Positions 1-11,927 of a stretch of 64,000 nt of DNA are shown here, in pieces. The DNA comes from Alopecurus myosuroides (taxonomy: Eukaryota > Streptophyta > Magnoliopsida > Poales > Poaceae). The DNA is taken from positions 84,548,020 to 84,612,019 of the forward strand of contig CM054058.1 in NCBI GenBank assembly GCA_028641055.1. Direction: 5' to 3'. Position 1 is the first letter of the stretch. Each line of letters opens with the position of its first letter. The translations under genes were made by a program, and so were the position numbers. The notes under the pieces were generated by a model that searched no databases, was not told where the DNA came from, and saw only the letters and a program-made list of their open reading frames with translations.

Positions 1-1404
1 GTGGTTATTCAGTAGCATGAATAGCCTTAAATAGCTGAGAGCATTTAATATGTCCTGAAAGATTCATGAGTTGTTCTTGTGATAGTAAAGCATCAATATA
101 TGGTATTCTGTTTCGAATGTTTTATTTGGTTGACTTGGCACATGATCACACCATGTTTATGACTACAAACCAGTCACGAATAGCCTCCATGACCACTTAG
201 TTTTTGAACTTGTGATACCACTTATGCTTTAATTAATGATGATTATGTCGTTGTGCATGATTATGGCTCTTATGCTCTCTTGATTTGTCGCTCCCAGTCT
301 TCTGCTAGCCTCCAACTGTACTGAGTATGGAATTCTACTCGTGCATCCAAACTCCCTAAACCAAAGTTTTCCCGTTGTGTACACTATACCTACCTACACG
401 TGGTATTTAACTGCCACTCCATGTAAATTGCTCATGTGTTACCTTTAAAACCTTCAAAACTATTCCTATTTTGTGTTCATGTTTTTGGTCATGCAGACGT
501 CAATAGAGAATATTTATCTCACTTGTTGATTAGATTTCACACAATGGACTAGTGGCTTCATCCGCTTATCCAAATGATAGAAGAGCTGGCAGCGGGGTGC
601 CCAGTCCCACATTAATACAAACAAATTCTCTTCACTATTTTTGCCCCTGATTTATCAGTCAAAGCATAATTGTGTAAACAAAAGAGAAAAGGGATGACCT
701 TCTACACCAGTTGCGTCCTTCGCCATGGGAGCCGCTCTTGTGAATCCAGTTGGCTTGTGACATACTGTATTGTTTGTTTACCATTCGTTGACATTAGCAT
801 ACACCTCTCCTAAAAAATAGACATTCCTCCACGGTGTGAAACTTTTAATACCTCTGTTTAATAAAATAAAAAGCTCTAGCACATGAGTGATCCCGCTTCC
901 CTCTGCGAAGGGCCTTTCTTTTACTTTTATGTTAAGTATCTATCTTCTAACTTTATGCACAATTGAGAGAGGATTTTTGCCATTCTGAGTTCTATGTGCA
1001 TTTGTCCCATAAACATCAATAATTACTTCATGATGTGATATTATTTGTTCTAGTCGTCCTCTTGAACTTGGAAAGTGTCCTGGCATTTATGTTTTGTCCC
1101 ACTTTTAAGGACTAGCGAAATACCACTTTGCCATGCTTTCTCTATACTTGAAACAAACGTTTATCTTTCTTTGTATTATTATCCATGATCCTTTATTTAA
1201 TATACTCTTCGTGATGCAAAGTGATTGCTATGCTTTATTATTAAAGTTCTATTTATCATGTTTGTGTTTGAAGTTTTATGATCTCGGTGTGCATATGCTT
1301 TTACATTAGATTGATCAAGTTTATGATAGTAGCAAGTCACCTCAGAAATTAATGTTTTACCGTTTACCTACTCGAGGACGAGTAGGAACTAAGCTTGGGA
1401 TGCT
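1..1404 (+). mobile_element. 3' internal tail of an LTR retrotransposon
   Basis: This is AT-rich DNA with no open frame of useful length. It ends in a purine-rich stretch (about 1370-1404, reading GAGGACGAGTAGGAACTAAG and on) directly before an LTR that begins TGATATGTC. A polypurine tract beside an LTR marks the 3' end of the internal region of a plus-strand retrotransposon. The rest of that element lies outside the window. The assignment rests on position and the tract alone. Confidence 0.45.
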
Positions 1405-2908
1405 TGATATGTCATAAACGTATCCCTAATTTCTGATGCTCCATGATCATATTATGCCAATTGCTACATGTTTTCTCCCTTATTTATAGCATTTTCATAC
1501 GTTTTCCGGGACTAACCTATTAACAAGATGCCAAGCGCTAGTTCCCCGTTTTCTGCTGTTTTTGGTTTCACAAAAGTTGTTTTGGAAACATTCTCGAAAT
1601 TGGACCCCACAAAGCCTGAAGTGCCTATTTTCCCCGGAAGCATCCAGAACACCGAAGAGGAGTCGAAGACGGGCAACAGGGGGTCGCACCATAGGCTGGA
1701 GGGGGCCCCCTGGTCGCGCCAGCTATGGGTGTGCGGCCCCCTGGCCTCCACCGCCTTTGCCCTTTCGCCTATTTATTCCCCCCGGATGGAAAACCCTGGG
1801 CACCTGCTAAAAAAACCCTGAAAAGTTCCACAGCCGTTGTCGTCGTCAACCCTAAATCAGGGGGTTCTGGAGCTGTCTCCCGGCACCCTTCCAGAGAGGA
1901 ATCATCAACAGAGGCTTCTACATCACCATGCCCGCCTCCGGAGTGATGCGTGAGTAGTTCATCCCTGGACTACGGGTCCATAAAAGTAGCTAGATGGTTG
2001 TATTCTCCTCATATTCCTCCATGTTTAGATCTCGTGAGCTTCCTATCATGATCGAGATTGATCTTATGTAATTCTATATGCCGTGTTTGCTGGAATCCGA
2101 TAAATATTGACCTTATGCCAAGGCCAAGTAGTTGCTAGTGATTCCAAGAGGGAGTATTTATGCTTGATAGTGTGTTCATGCCTCTTCATTGCCTTTCTCG
2201 AGTACATAAACGTGAAGGGGGAGGATGTGTTGTTGCCATTAGGGAGAAAACAGCGATGAGAGTACCCGTGTGTATAATCATTGCTTACATTACACACATT
2301 GCTTAATGCGATTATCTGTTGCTTGAAACTTAATACCTAAGGGGGTTCGGATGATAACCTGAGGGTGGATTATTAGTCATAGATACAGATGGATTTCGGT
2401 CTATGTATTTTGTTATAATGCCCGCACTAAATATCATAGTAGTCATCATGTTATATTGTGCACTACGGTGCAACCTCTATTTGTCAATTGCCCAACTGTA
2501 ATTTGTTCACCTAGCATGTTATTTCTATGGAGAGACACCACTAGTGAACCTATGAACCCCGGTCCATTTTCCACACTGTTAAACAAACCACAACAACTTC
2601 CTGCTCTCTTTACTTACTGCAAGCATACACTGGTTTCCACACTATACGTATAATCTTTGTTTTCAGCAAGACCGGTGAGATTGACAATCTCACCGTACCA
2701 TTGGGGCAAAATATTTTGGTTATGTTGTGTGCAGGTTCCACGTTGTTGCTAACACCGGTAAAGCGCCAGCACCACCGTCACTGGCATCAACCTTCCGAAG
2801 GCCCTCTTTCTCCTACTGGATTGATAACCCTGGTTCTTAACTAAGGGGAAAATTCCTACCGCTATGCTCATCACACCCTCCACTTGGGGTCTCGCAATTC
2901 AAGCATCA
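1405..2908 (+). mobile_element. LTR, about 1.5 kb, TGATA...ATCA family
   Basis: The segment starts TGATATGTCATAAACG and ends ATCA, and a primer-binding-site-like sequence follows at 2920-2937. The length (1,504 bp) and both termini match a second LTR at 4032-5526 on the other strand, which starts TGATACGTCC and also ends ATCA. It resembles the large gypsy LTR families of Triticeae (Sabrina/WHAM type), but I cannot name the family with certainty. It has internal-type sequence on both sides: a polypurine tract on the left and a PBS on the right. It may therefore be the shared LTR of two tandem elements. Confidence 0.65.
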
Positions 2909-2985
2909 AGGATATTTTATGGCGCCGTTCCCGGGGACTTAATTATCATCAAGAAGCCTCCCCGTCAAGGCACCATCAGAGCGTA
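2909..2985 (+). other. Primer binding site and short leader after the LTR
   Basis: Bases 2920-2937 read TGGCGCCGTTCCCGGGGA, a common grass retrotransposon PBS form usually attributed to tRNA-Asp. About 50 bp of leader follow. The sequence then switches abruptly to an inverted LTR fragment. Confidence 0.55.
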
Positions 2986-3654
2986 GCAGTTGCATTACAT
3001 AAAGATGATCTCAATCATGTGAGGCAGCTCACGAGATCTAAACATGAGGCATAAAGTGGAGGAGACAACCATCTAGACCCCTGCGGTAATTGAACTCGTA
3101 GTCCAGGGATGAATTACTCACGCATCACTTCGGAGGAGGGCATGGTGGTGTAGACCCCTGCGGTAATAAATTCCCCTCCCGGCAGGGTGCCTGGGAGAGC
3201 TCCAGAACCCTCTCTATCTCGGGATGACGATGACGGTGGCCTCGGGTGTTTCTCAGGAAAAAGTGATATATCGGGGGGGGGGGGGATTATATAGGCGAAA
3301 GGGCGATGGCAGAGTGCACCTTGGGCGCCCAGACCAGCCCAATCGCGGCCAGAGGGCGCGCTGCCCTATGGTGTGGCCCCCTTGGCCTCTCTCTAGGTCT
3401 CTTCGGGACTCCGTGGAACCTTCGCGAATTCTAGGATCTCCGGGCTTCGAACTTTCCAATTCCAATAATATTTCCAGAACAACTTTTCTGAAACTAAAGA
3501 CAACAGAAAACAGGTAACTGGCTCTCTGGCATTTTGTTAATAGATTAGTCTCGGAAATCGATAAAAATGACATAAAGTGTATATCAAACATGTGGGAAAT
3601 AACACGAAAACAACATGGAAAATAAAAAATTATGGATATGTTTATGACGTATCA
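2986..3654 (-). mobile_element. Truncated inverted LTR, same family
   Basis: Read on the minus strand from 3654, this begins TGATACGTCATAAACATATCC. It runs parallel to the plus-strand LTR at 1405 through recognisable blocks, such as the CCTGGACTACG and ATGTTTAGATCTCGTGAG segments. It stops near 2986, about 670 bp into the LTR. It contains a poly-G run near 3275. It is diverged from the 1405-2908 copy, so it comes from a different insertion. Confidence 0.6.
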
Positions 3655-4031
3655 AAGCACAACAAATATGTTTGTACGCAATAAATCAAACTTTTGCACT
3701 TTCAAGTAACTAGAGACTGATATATGCACAATATTTATAATATATACATGTGTTTAGCTGAAAAGCTTCCATGGAAACATTTGTTTCGGTTTCATAGGCA
3801 TGTCGACCCCCACTTAAACATTACTCATCTTTCCTATCGCTTTCCTTTTTGAAAACATTTTTAGATAACAACTACAACTAATTTTTTTTGTAATTCACAA
3901 TTGCGATCCAAACTAAGATATAAAACAACTTATAACTGAAAGTAAAAACTACTTAAAGACAAAGCAAACAAGTGAACACAAGAATATTCACCCACTCCAT
4001 TGCTCCCCGACAACGGCGCCAGAAAAGGTCG
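3655..4031 (-). mobile_element. PBS and 5' leader of a minus-strand LTR element
   Basis: On the minus strand, 4021-4004 reads TGGCGCCGTTGTCGGGGA, immediately downstream of an LTR ending ATCA. The remaining bases down to 3655 are AT-rich leader without an open frame, cut off by the inverted LTR fragment to the left. Confidence 0.6.
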
Positions 4032-5526
4032 TGATATCCCACAAGTATAGGGGATCGTGTGTAGCCTTTTCGATAAGTAAAAGTGTCGAACCCAACGAGG
4101 TGCTAAAGGTAGGATAAATGTTCTCTCAAGTTCTATCAACCACTAATACAACTCTACGCACACTAAACGTTTACTTTGTCTAGGAAATAATACTAGAGCA
4201 ATAATATGGGTATGAGAGATAGCTTTGCAAGATAATAGATACATAAAATTAAAGTTAGTTGCACATAAATAAAATATAATAAGTAACCATAAACTAGAAG
4301 TAACATGAGTGTGAAAAAGTGGTGGTAATTGTTATGGATTTGTCCATGATCAAATAGTCAAACACAAGGTTGATATTCCTATTTTATGTGGGAGAGGCAA
4401 AGATAACAAGCTCTCACTATCCAATGATTACAAGTACTTATGATTGGAACTCTAGCAAACATTCGTAACTACTAGAAGATACATTAAGGTAAAAATACCC
4501 AACCATAGCATTAAGATCAAAAGGTCCTCTTTATCCCATATGCTTTACTCACTAGATTGGGGCTTATGTTTTATTTCCACTCAAGCAGCCCTCCCTCTAG
4601 TTTTCTCCACATACTACAAACCCTATGATGTGATCCATGCGCGCATAAACATATGATGACACAATAGGAGTGTAACAAATTCAATATATAGCTCAAAACA
4701 TCCATAGAGATTCAACGATCAATCATATGACAAAAGGGATCTACACAAACATGACATAGATGCAATAGATCATATGCAAATAATTTATAACGTCAAACAC
4801 CATGTTTACAAAAGGTGGTACAGAGGAGTGTGGGAGTATTAACAACTATATACAAGGAGGAATTGGCGATGGAGATGGTGGTGAAGACGGTGGAGAGGAC
4901 AGCGCGGGCGCAGGGCGGCGCCGGCGGTGGCGTAGGGACTCCTTCCCTGCGTTGCTGGCATCATGGGGGAGCGCCACCCCTTGGCCCTCTTCCTTCCTGG
5001 TCTTGGGAGCCCTCCCCATGGAGATGGGATCCATGGGGATCCTAAAACGCGGCTTTGTTGGCTGGAAATTCGTGGTATGGGGTGTCTCCCACGACCTAGA
5101 TTTCCTCCCTTCATATAGTCTCACGGACTTCCGTCATCCCATCAAGTGCTGCAGTAAATCCGGCGTATATGAGCCGTCCAAACTTCGAATCAAGCGCATT
5201 TTAAGTCTAGATCGTACGTAGAAAATATCCCCACAATTGTGTCTTCTGTGAGATTTCCGTTTTACGCCGTCTTCAGCCCGTAACATGGCAATCTTTAAAA
5301 AGTGTTTTTAGACAGATTTCAGGAAAGTCCCAATTCGACTACAACAAGGTTTCCTCTTCTATTTTTGATAATTCCTACACATCAAAGTGTAAAACAAGAA
5401 CATTGTGCACTTTTGCAACTATTAGTAGGTTAGTACAAATAAATCATAGACTTAATATAAAAACAATTATCAAAAGCATAAAAGTAGCATGGAACCATAA
5501 AAAATTATAACGTTTTGGACGTATCA
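4032..5526 (-). mobile_element. LTR, about 1.5 kb, minus strand
   Basis: On the minus strand the segment begins TGATACGTCCAAAACG at 5526 and ends ATCA at 4032, followed by the PBS at 4021-4004. The LTR contains a GC-richer block (4850-5130) that produces spurious overlapping frames. This is the 5' LTR of an element pointing left whose body is missing. Confidence 0.7.
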
Positions 5527-7348
5527 TCGTTCCAGGGTAATAATGGGGGAGAGGAGAGCATGCTGGCGCAGTTCCTACTCTCGAGGTGGTCTAGGGCATT
5601 GGTTTGGAGGGAGGGATGGTGATCGAGGGTACTATCCAGAGAGAGCACTGATATATTTGATTGTTTCAAGGAATTAGGGGAGAGAAGTAGAGGGGTAATG
5701 ATGTCTAGGGGGTTTAGGGAGGCATTATTTACTTCAAGGGGCAAGTTAGCGGTAAAAAGGACCAAGCGAGGACATGCATGAACACTTGGTGAGTTTTTAA
5801 AGCATAGAATGTTTTGTTTTATTTCTCCAATATTTTAATAGAACACATGATTAAAACCATGTCTAAGAGGTATATGATAGAAAATTGAGTCTAAAGGTGG
5901 TGGTCCCACAAGATTCTGAAAAGTTTTTGTTTAAACACTTTTGAAAATTAAAAATAGGTTGATTCTGTTTTTGATTTTTTTTCTTGAAAATTTTGAAAGT
6001 GATTATCAAATATTTTTGTATAAATAGGTCCTATATGATCCTAGGCATGTTGGGGAATTTTCCAAGAATTTAGGAAATACTTTTATTTAAAAAATATTTA
6101 AAAGTCCATTTATGGCCTTTTTGAAACTAATTATTAATAGATCATAAAATGTTCACAAAATGGATAATTTTAAATTAGGAGGAGAGAAAACATAATATGG
6201 ATCACAAAAGTTCTTTTTCAATCATAACTCTTTGAGAATGATTTTATATTACACAAGAAAAGTTTAAAATAGAGGATTATTCAATAAGCCTCAAAACCTT
6301 GTGGGAAAAGGAAATAATTAAATAGCCAAGGGAAAACCAACGGATCTAATATGTGTGAAAAAAGAAGTCAATATGATGAGCAAGGAAAATTGGGTTGAGC
6401 CCAATGAAGTGATTATAAATAGGTTGCCAAAAGATGTTTAAGACAAAAGAGATATGGTCTCTTATTTTCAGATGCCATCGAAAGGTATTTGAAAGAAAAG
6501 CTAGAACGTTTCAAAAGTTTGATTTCCTATAGGAAATATAGACATATAACAAGAAATCCAGGAAGGTTCATTGTGAAAAGGATCAAGACTTGTCCCTTGG
6601 CAATTTTCCAAAGTTGGAAGATTTTAACACACAAGGAGGTGGGCTTAAGATAGGATTTGAATGAGATCCTTATGCCAAGTCGTGTTATATTTGTAGTTTT
6701 AAGTTACTTAGGTTCATAGACACTCACTAACAACCAAGCGTATGCACTTCATTAAATTCACATGAAAGAATCACACACTTAACAAATCAGAACAAGACAA
6801 TCAAGTCCACTCAAGCAATTGTGTTCTCAAACCATAAATGTGTTTGTGAGATGATCATAAAATCAGATCATGAAAAGAATTTTTGGAAAGAGGTTTCAAC
6901 TCAAATATTGTCATTTTATAAGAAAATATAAAATAGGTAAAATACTTGTAAAAGTATCAAGGCTGAAATAGGTAGGGGGTGATTATCTCCATAATGTTTT
7001 TCATAAGTAGTTCGTAAAATACTTTTTTTCCTAAAAAACTAGGCCTTTGGGTTGTGTGCTATGAACAAGACATTTTTGGTAAAGCTTTGCACAAAATAAG
7101 ATGTGGAGACATGGTGTGTTTTCTCTGGTCATGACTTGATCACAAGGTGTAGGATTTAACTTTGTTGTGTTAACTAGGTTACTATTAGGTGTTAACAAAC
7201 ACAAACAACAAACCACACAAGTCCAACTAGAGAATTGGGAAGTGAAACACAAGTATTAGTGAAGCATTTAAAAAAGTTTTTGTTGTCCCTGATTTTTGGT
7301 TCTCTAACAACTGTATGATTCCTAGCTTCCAAAAATTGGGATGTTACA
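5527..7348 (-). mobile_element. Probable LTR-retrotransposon segment, terminus TGTAACATCCCAA
   Basis: At 7348 the minus strand reads TGTAACATCCCAATTTTTGG, a typical grass gypsy LTR start. The stretch to its left is AT-rich and has no credible gene. I could not find the matching CA end or a second LTR, so the left boundary at 5527 is only where the neighbouring LTR ends. Confidence 0.4.
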
Positions 7349-8340
7349 GGAACTCCCTCTCGATTTTTATCCATTGCGACCCATGAGCGGAATGTATTAA
7401 CATCGCGTCTTTCTTACGGTCTTCTTTGTGCCATCACAAAAACTTGGCATCCTCTTATGGTCTTCTTTGTTTCAACCATGGTATTATAGAAGCGCACCAA
7501 ATCACATGTGCAGAAACCCTCTTCCTGGGGTGTTTGCCCTCAACATCAGCAGGGTCATATTGGCTCTTATACCGCAATGCACTGCATACAAAGCATGCAT
7601 TCAAATTCTCGTACTCCTCGCCGCGGTAGAGGATACAGTTATTAGGGCATGCATGTATCTTCTACACCTCTAATCCTAGAGGTCAGACAACCTTCTTTGA
7701 TTAGTACGTACTGATGGGAAATTTCGTTATCCTTTGTAAGCATCTTCTTTATCATTTTCGTCAACTTTTCAAATCCCTTATCAGATACACCATTGTCTGC
7801 TTTCCATTGCAGAAATTCCAGTGTGGTACCCATCTGTTTCTAAACCATCTTCGCAATTTGGGTACAACAATTTCTTGTGATCCTCTAACATACGCTCGAA
7901 CTTCAAACTCTCATTTTCACTTTCTCAGTCTCTCTGTGCATCAACAATGGCCCGACTAAGATAATCATCGGGCTCATCTGATGCCTCTTCTTCAGCTTCC
8001 CCCATTGGAGTACCACCATATTCAGGGAACCTAGGATAGTTGTCATCATCCTCTTCTTCTTCATTGTCTTCCACTATAATTCCTTTTTCTCTATACTTGG
8101 TCCAACAATTATAACCAAACCAAAACAGGTGGCCGAGAAGGACTTTTAAGCAAGACACCACATGGACAACACATAAAACCATTCCGCTTGTTTGCCTCAG
8201 CCACATCAATAAAATAATGCAGGTCATTAATGAACTCGTTAGAGCGTCGATCATCGTACATCCATTGCCGGCTCATCTGCATTATATAAGTATATAAAAA
8301 ACCATTACACAACATCATAAATAGGGAAGTGACCAAATGA
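7349..8340 (-). pseudogene. Decayed CACTA (TNP2-type) transposase, N-terminal half
   Basis: Three minus-strand frames together follow the layout of grass En/Spm TNP2 transposases. The frame at 8109-8336 has the transposase-associated start (WMYDDRRSNEF, IDVAEANKRNGFMCCPC). A second frame at 7925-8254 continues with GYNCWTKYREKG and an acidic FPEYGGTPMGEAEEE stretch. A third at 7642-7833 has KADNGVSDKGFEKL. Below 7640 the minus strand still reads like the CILYRGEEYENLNAC part of the TNP2 core. Frameshifts and stops separate the pieces, so it is non-functional. It lies just outside the left edge of the triplicated unit and is present only once. Confidence 0.7.
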
Positions 8341-8460
8341 ATTCAATTTCATCACATTGAAACCGAAGTAGAGTTGTGACCAAATGTTATTATTGCAAAA
8401 ATAAAAACTATGCTAGAATTTAAAACTTTCTACTCCATACTCATTTTGATCAACTAATAA

Positions 8461-8948
8461 GGAAACCACATTTACACATATGCAAACTAAGACCCACAAA
8501 AACCCTCTACTTTTAGAGCACAGAATAAGCTAAACTAAACCACATCTACACATATGCAAACTAAGAAATTAATTTGAATTCAAATTGCATATAAATCAAC
8601 TAAACTCCCACATAATTAATCCCAAACTAAAACCCACAAAAAACCTCTACTTTTAGAGCATTAAATGAGGTAAGCTAAACCACATCTACATATACACAAA
8701 CTAATAAGTTAATTTGAGCTCAAATTGCATATAAATTAAATAAACTCCAACATAATTATTCTCAAACTAAAACCCACAATAACCCTCTAATTCTAGAGCA
8801 TGAAATGAGCTAAACTAAACCACATCTACATATATACAAACTAAGAAGTTAATATGAGCTTAAATTGCATATAAATCAAATAAACTCTCACACAATTATT
8901 CTCAAACTACGACCCACAAATCTCTCTACTTCTATAGCATGAAATGAG
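8461..8948. repeat. Minisatellite of about 135 bp, 3 to 4 units
   Basis: Imperfect tandem units each contain AAACCACATCTACA, AAATTGCATATAAAT, CAAACTA(A/C)(A/G)ACCCACA and TCTAGAGCA-like blocks. The periods start near 8461 (partial), 8531, 8676 and 8809. The left breakpoint of the 10.2-kb duplication (8649) lies inside the second full unit. Such arrays are common in subterminal regions of CACTA elements, which fits the transposase remnant beside it. Units 2 and 3 of the triplication keep only the part after the breakpoint (18885-19187 and 29116-29418). Confidence 0.8.
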
Positions 8949-9130
8949 CTAAAATACCAATGACAGATAAAATGATGGAGTTGCTAACCTTTTAGAACCC
9001 TTCGAGAGATAGGGCGCCACGAAATCTTGAAAAAACATAAAAAAAAAAACAGAATAAACTCGAGATCGGAGAGGAAACAGATAAAAAAATGGGACGCTTG
9101 GGTAGGACGACGCTCTCTATATAGGAAATA

Positions 9131-9167
9131 CTTTAGTCCCGATTGGTATGTCTAACCGGGACTAAAG
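9131..9167. repeat. Short hairpin CTTTAGTCCCG / ACCGGGACTAAAG
   Basis: The arms CTTTAGTCCCGAT and ACCGGGACTAAAG pair over about 12 bp with one mismatch. Similar TTTAGTCCCGGTTGG hairpins are common in grass DNA transposons. It lies between the minisatellite and the first recognisable GDSL exon, so a transposon end probably abuts the gene fragment. Copies lie at 19367-19403 and 29598-29634. Confidence 0.5.
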
Positions 9168-9189
9168 GTTCCATTTGATCGAAGTATGT

Positions 9190-10001
9190 GGGCGTTCCAT
9201 CGTTGCCATCGCCCTCGTTGCCATCTCCGGCAACGACTACCTCAGCAGTGCCGACGTCGAGGACGCCCACTTGAGCAGCTTCAATGGCGTGAGTAATACT
9301 ATCTCAATCAAGTAAAATAGTATCTCCACACATACATTGGGAATGCTGATTAACTTAATTACTTAATTTTCATGCAGATCCATACCTACATTGGGAACGT
9401 GACCACTGAGATCGTGAGAGACGTGGAGCGGCTGCAGACGCTAGGTCTGAGAAAGGTGCTTGTAAACAACCTGCACCCCATCGGCTGCACGCCCCTGCAG
9501 TGTAGCTCCGGCACCTGCGACCTCCTCGCCAACTATGCCGCGTCTCTGCACAACAGCAACCTCAACCAGCTGATGGGCAGGAAAAACAACGCCCACATAC
9601 TCGACCTCTACACCGCCTTCACCAACATCGTCAATCACGCCTCCCGTAAGTATTGATCCGCGCACATCATAGAATTTCTGGGCCCAAAATTCTGCCAAAT
9701 ATATGAATTTGATCCGACATGTCTGTACAGTTCTGGCCGCCTCGTGCGTGCGTGCAGGTGGACCGTCGGATGACGCCAAGAAGTTCAACCGCAACCTGGC
9801 CCCTGCTGCGTGAGCGCTTACGACACGGGGTACTGTGGACAGCGCAGCCCTTCAGGAGAAGCCCTCTACGACCTATGCCAAAATCCTGACCAATTCTTCT
9901 ACTGGGACGAGATGCACCCCACCAATGCCGGGTGGAAGGCTGTGATGAAAGCGCTAGAAGAGCCTTTGAGGGATTTCCTTGATCGTGACTACGTTCCTTG
10001 A
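9190..10001 (+). pseudogene. GDSL esterase/lipase, 3' part, unit 1
   Basis: GDSL lipases are secreted plant serine esterases. Three exons are visible. Exon A, up to 9288, reads IALVAISGNDYL and carries the family GNDY block. Exon B at 9378-9645 reads IHTYIGNVTTEIV and LVNNLHPIGCTP. Exon C at 9758-10001 carries the YWDEMHPTNAGW block, which supplies the catalytic Asp and His. Introns have GT-AG ends (GTGAGT to GCAG, GTAAGT to GCAG). The first exon with the nucleophile GDS motif and the signal peptide is missing; upstream is transposon sequence. In exon C the frame meets TGA just after NLAP, and a one-base C loss explains this because the frame that follows (from GTGAGCGCTTACGAC) is the conserved one. 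It is probably non-functional. Confidence 0.8.
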
Positions 10002-10019
10002 TCTTCACCACACTACAAT

Positions 10020-10861
10020 GTTACATGACGTCTATAGTTTGGGAGGCAGCTAGCTTTTATGAATTGCTTATTTTGATGCATTATCTTTTTATAGGATAGC
10101 TTTATAGTACATGTAATTGGGAAGGACCTTGTCACTATTGAACTATTTTAGTTGATCCTTAACTCTATATATATACTATCCGGACCAAAAAACTGGCATT
10201 ATTTTTCTTATTGTTGTATCCTTGTCTTTGTAAGATTGCCTTGGCTGAAAAACTTAATACGTGGAAAACTGCCCGACCAATGCTAGTATCAAATCGCGCT
10301 TACAATACCAAGATGTATTTAATAGTAAAATAAAATTTTGGAAAATGAAGGCTAAACTTACATAAAGTTTTACAATACCAAGATGTACTTACATAAAAAC
10401 ATTTACGTGTACCTTCGCAAATGGGTAAATTCTTACAAAGGCTAAACTTGTAAATCGTGATGTTTCCCTAGTCGTCATGAAGAAACAATGAAACACTTAT
10501 TTCTCACTGAAAGTTCGCCTCGTCTATAGGGTAACCATCCAAGTGGTTTCTAATTTGGTTGTACCACATAGTGTTGGTTAATGGTTGTCTGAAATAAAAC
10601 ATAGAACACTTTCCTGGCTATGCGTACGATATAATTTGTACGATTTTCGTACGACATTGCACATGGGCCTTTCATTACTCAGCCCAACTCAAGGTAGACG
10701 GTCACTACGGGAGAGCCGACGAACGCCGACGAAAGCTTTCATGAATTGCTTATTTTGGTGCATTACCCTTTTAGGATAGCTTTATAGTACCAGTAATTAG
10801 GAAGGACCTTGTCAGTATTGAATTTTTAATTGATCCTTAACTCTAGTAATTGGGAGTACAT
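10020..10861. repeat. Internal repeats next to the GDSL fragment, unit 1
   Basis: Two older repeat types occur here. Type U is the GDSL 3' flank (TTTATGAATTGCTTATTTTG to GATCCTTAACTCTA), at about 10056-10172 and again at about 10738-10850. Type R is about 400 bp (TGTTGTATCCTTGTCTTTG, TTGCCTTGGCTGAAAA, AAAATAAAATTTTGG, CACTTATTTCTCACTGAAAG), at about 10200-10600. R recurs at about 11955-12330 and 12440-12880. Copies in the other units are at about 20256-21096 and 30487-31326. No gene is seen. Confidence 0.75.
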
Positions 10862-11927
10862 TTTTTTTAGATAAAAGGCATATTTGCCCAGCTTTAAATT
10901 AATGAAGTAAAGAGGTTCCAAACATAGTTTAAGACAACATGCTGAGGACTAAAGCTTCGCCGACACCAAACCAACACCACACCACGCACTGAACTAAGCG
11001 AAAGATAAAGGGGGCCGGCCTCCCCAACGAACAAACCGGGACACACTCCCAACTTAGGACTAAAGCCTAGGAGTTAACGAGCTGTAAATCAGCCTAAGCT
11101 TGCTTGCCACAGGCTGCAACTGCTCCCTTTCTTGCTATTTGGAGAGGTTTGCCCACACTTGCAAAAAGAGTTGCATTTTGAAAATAACATCAGACGGATG
11201 TTTAGGAGGAATCTTATCAATAGCTAGCTTGTTACGGATCAGCCACAGAGCCCAACATAACACCGCAAACAGCACCCAACTGTTGGTGTGCACGGAGCCG
11301 AGTAAGAGCTGATGACGGTCGAAGAATTGGGGAAAGTTAGCCGGCGCCCAATCACAACCCTTGACTGAACGAACCGCGCACCAACCCAACTTCGCGAGGG
11401 CACAAGAGAAGAAGATGTGCGACACATTTTCTAGCTCGCCACACAAGGCGCAGCTCCCATTAGAAGGACTGTGGCGTTTGAGGAGCACCATGCCTGACGA
11501 TAGCCTATCCAAAGCAAGCTGCCAAGTAAAATCTTGATTTTCAGCGGTAGCTTTGCCTTCCAAAGGTCGCCGCAGAACTGTACTGGCACCCCCTTGTGCC
11601 TGTTTAGCGTAAGCCGACGCCACAGTGAATCGACCCGACGGGTCTAGGGCCCAACACACCTCGTCCACCCATGGTCAAGGGAGAAGTCCCCCAACTCCAA
11701 GTTGAGCTCAGCCAATTATCTAGCCCAAACCAGATCCAGGGAGCGGCGAAAGCCCACGCCCTCCGCCCCCGGCGAGAAAGCTCCCCACACCCAGAGGTTG
11801 GGGTTATCACAAACCGCAAAGAGTCCGGGGAAACGGAATTTAAGGGGGTCGTCCCCCGTCCACCAGTCAAGCCAGAATAGCATACGCTCGCCATTTTTCT
11901 GGCATTGATTTTTCTTGTCGTCAATAC
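10862..11927 (-). mobile_element. 5'-truncated LINE, unit 1
   Basis: This minus-strand non-LTR retrotransposon tail is flanked by the 11-bp direct repeat TGGGAGTACAT at 10851-10861 and 11928-11938. A T run at 10862-10868 is the poly-A tail read from the other strand. The decayed reading frame contains FWLDWWTGDDPLKFRFPGLF and the zinc-binding end of reverse transcriptase (zf-RVT; CALCGELENVSHIFFSC, with W-rich LFAVLCWALWLIRNKLA) at 11135-11668. Only about 1.07 kb remain. Because all three units carry it with the same target duplication, it inserted before the triplication. Confidence 0.85.

Noticed and set aside
1495..1946. Overlapping small frames in the plus-strand LTR
   Set aside because: They lie in the GC-rich part of a non-coding LTR and correspond to a similar non-coding block in the other LTRs.
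4802..5221. 139-codon frame with acidic and Arg-rich text
   Set aside because: Inside the minus-strand LTR at 4032-5526; no domain, and LTRs of this family do not code.
8461..8948. Possible CRISPR-like or centromeric array
   Set aside because: Only three to four imperfect 135-bp units, with no unique spacers, next to a CACTA transposase remnant.
9131..9167. MicroRNA precursor
   Set aside because: The stem is only about 12 bp with a 10-base loop, too short; the motif is typical of grass transposon ends.
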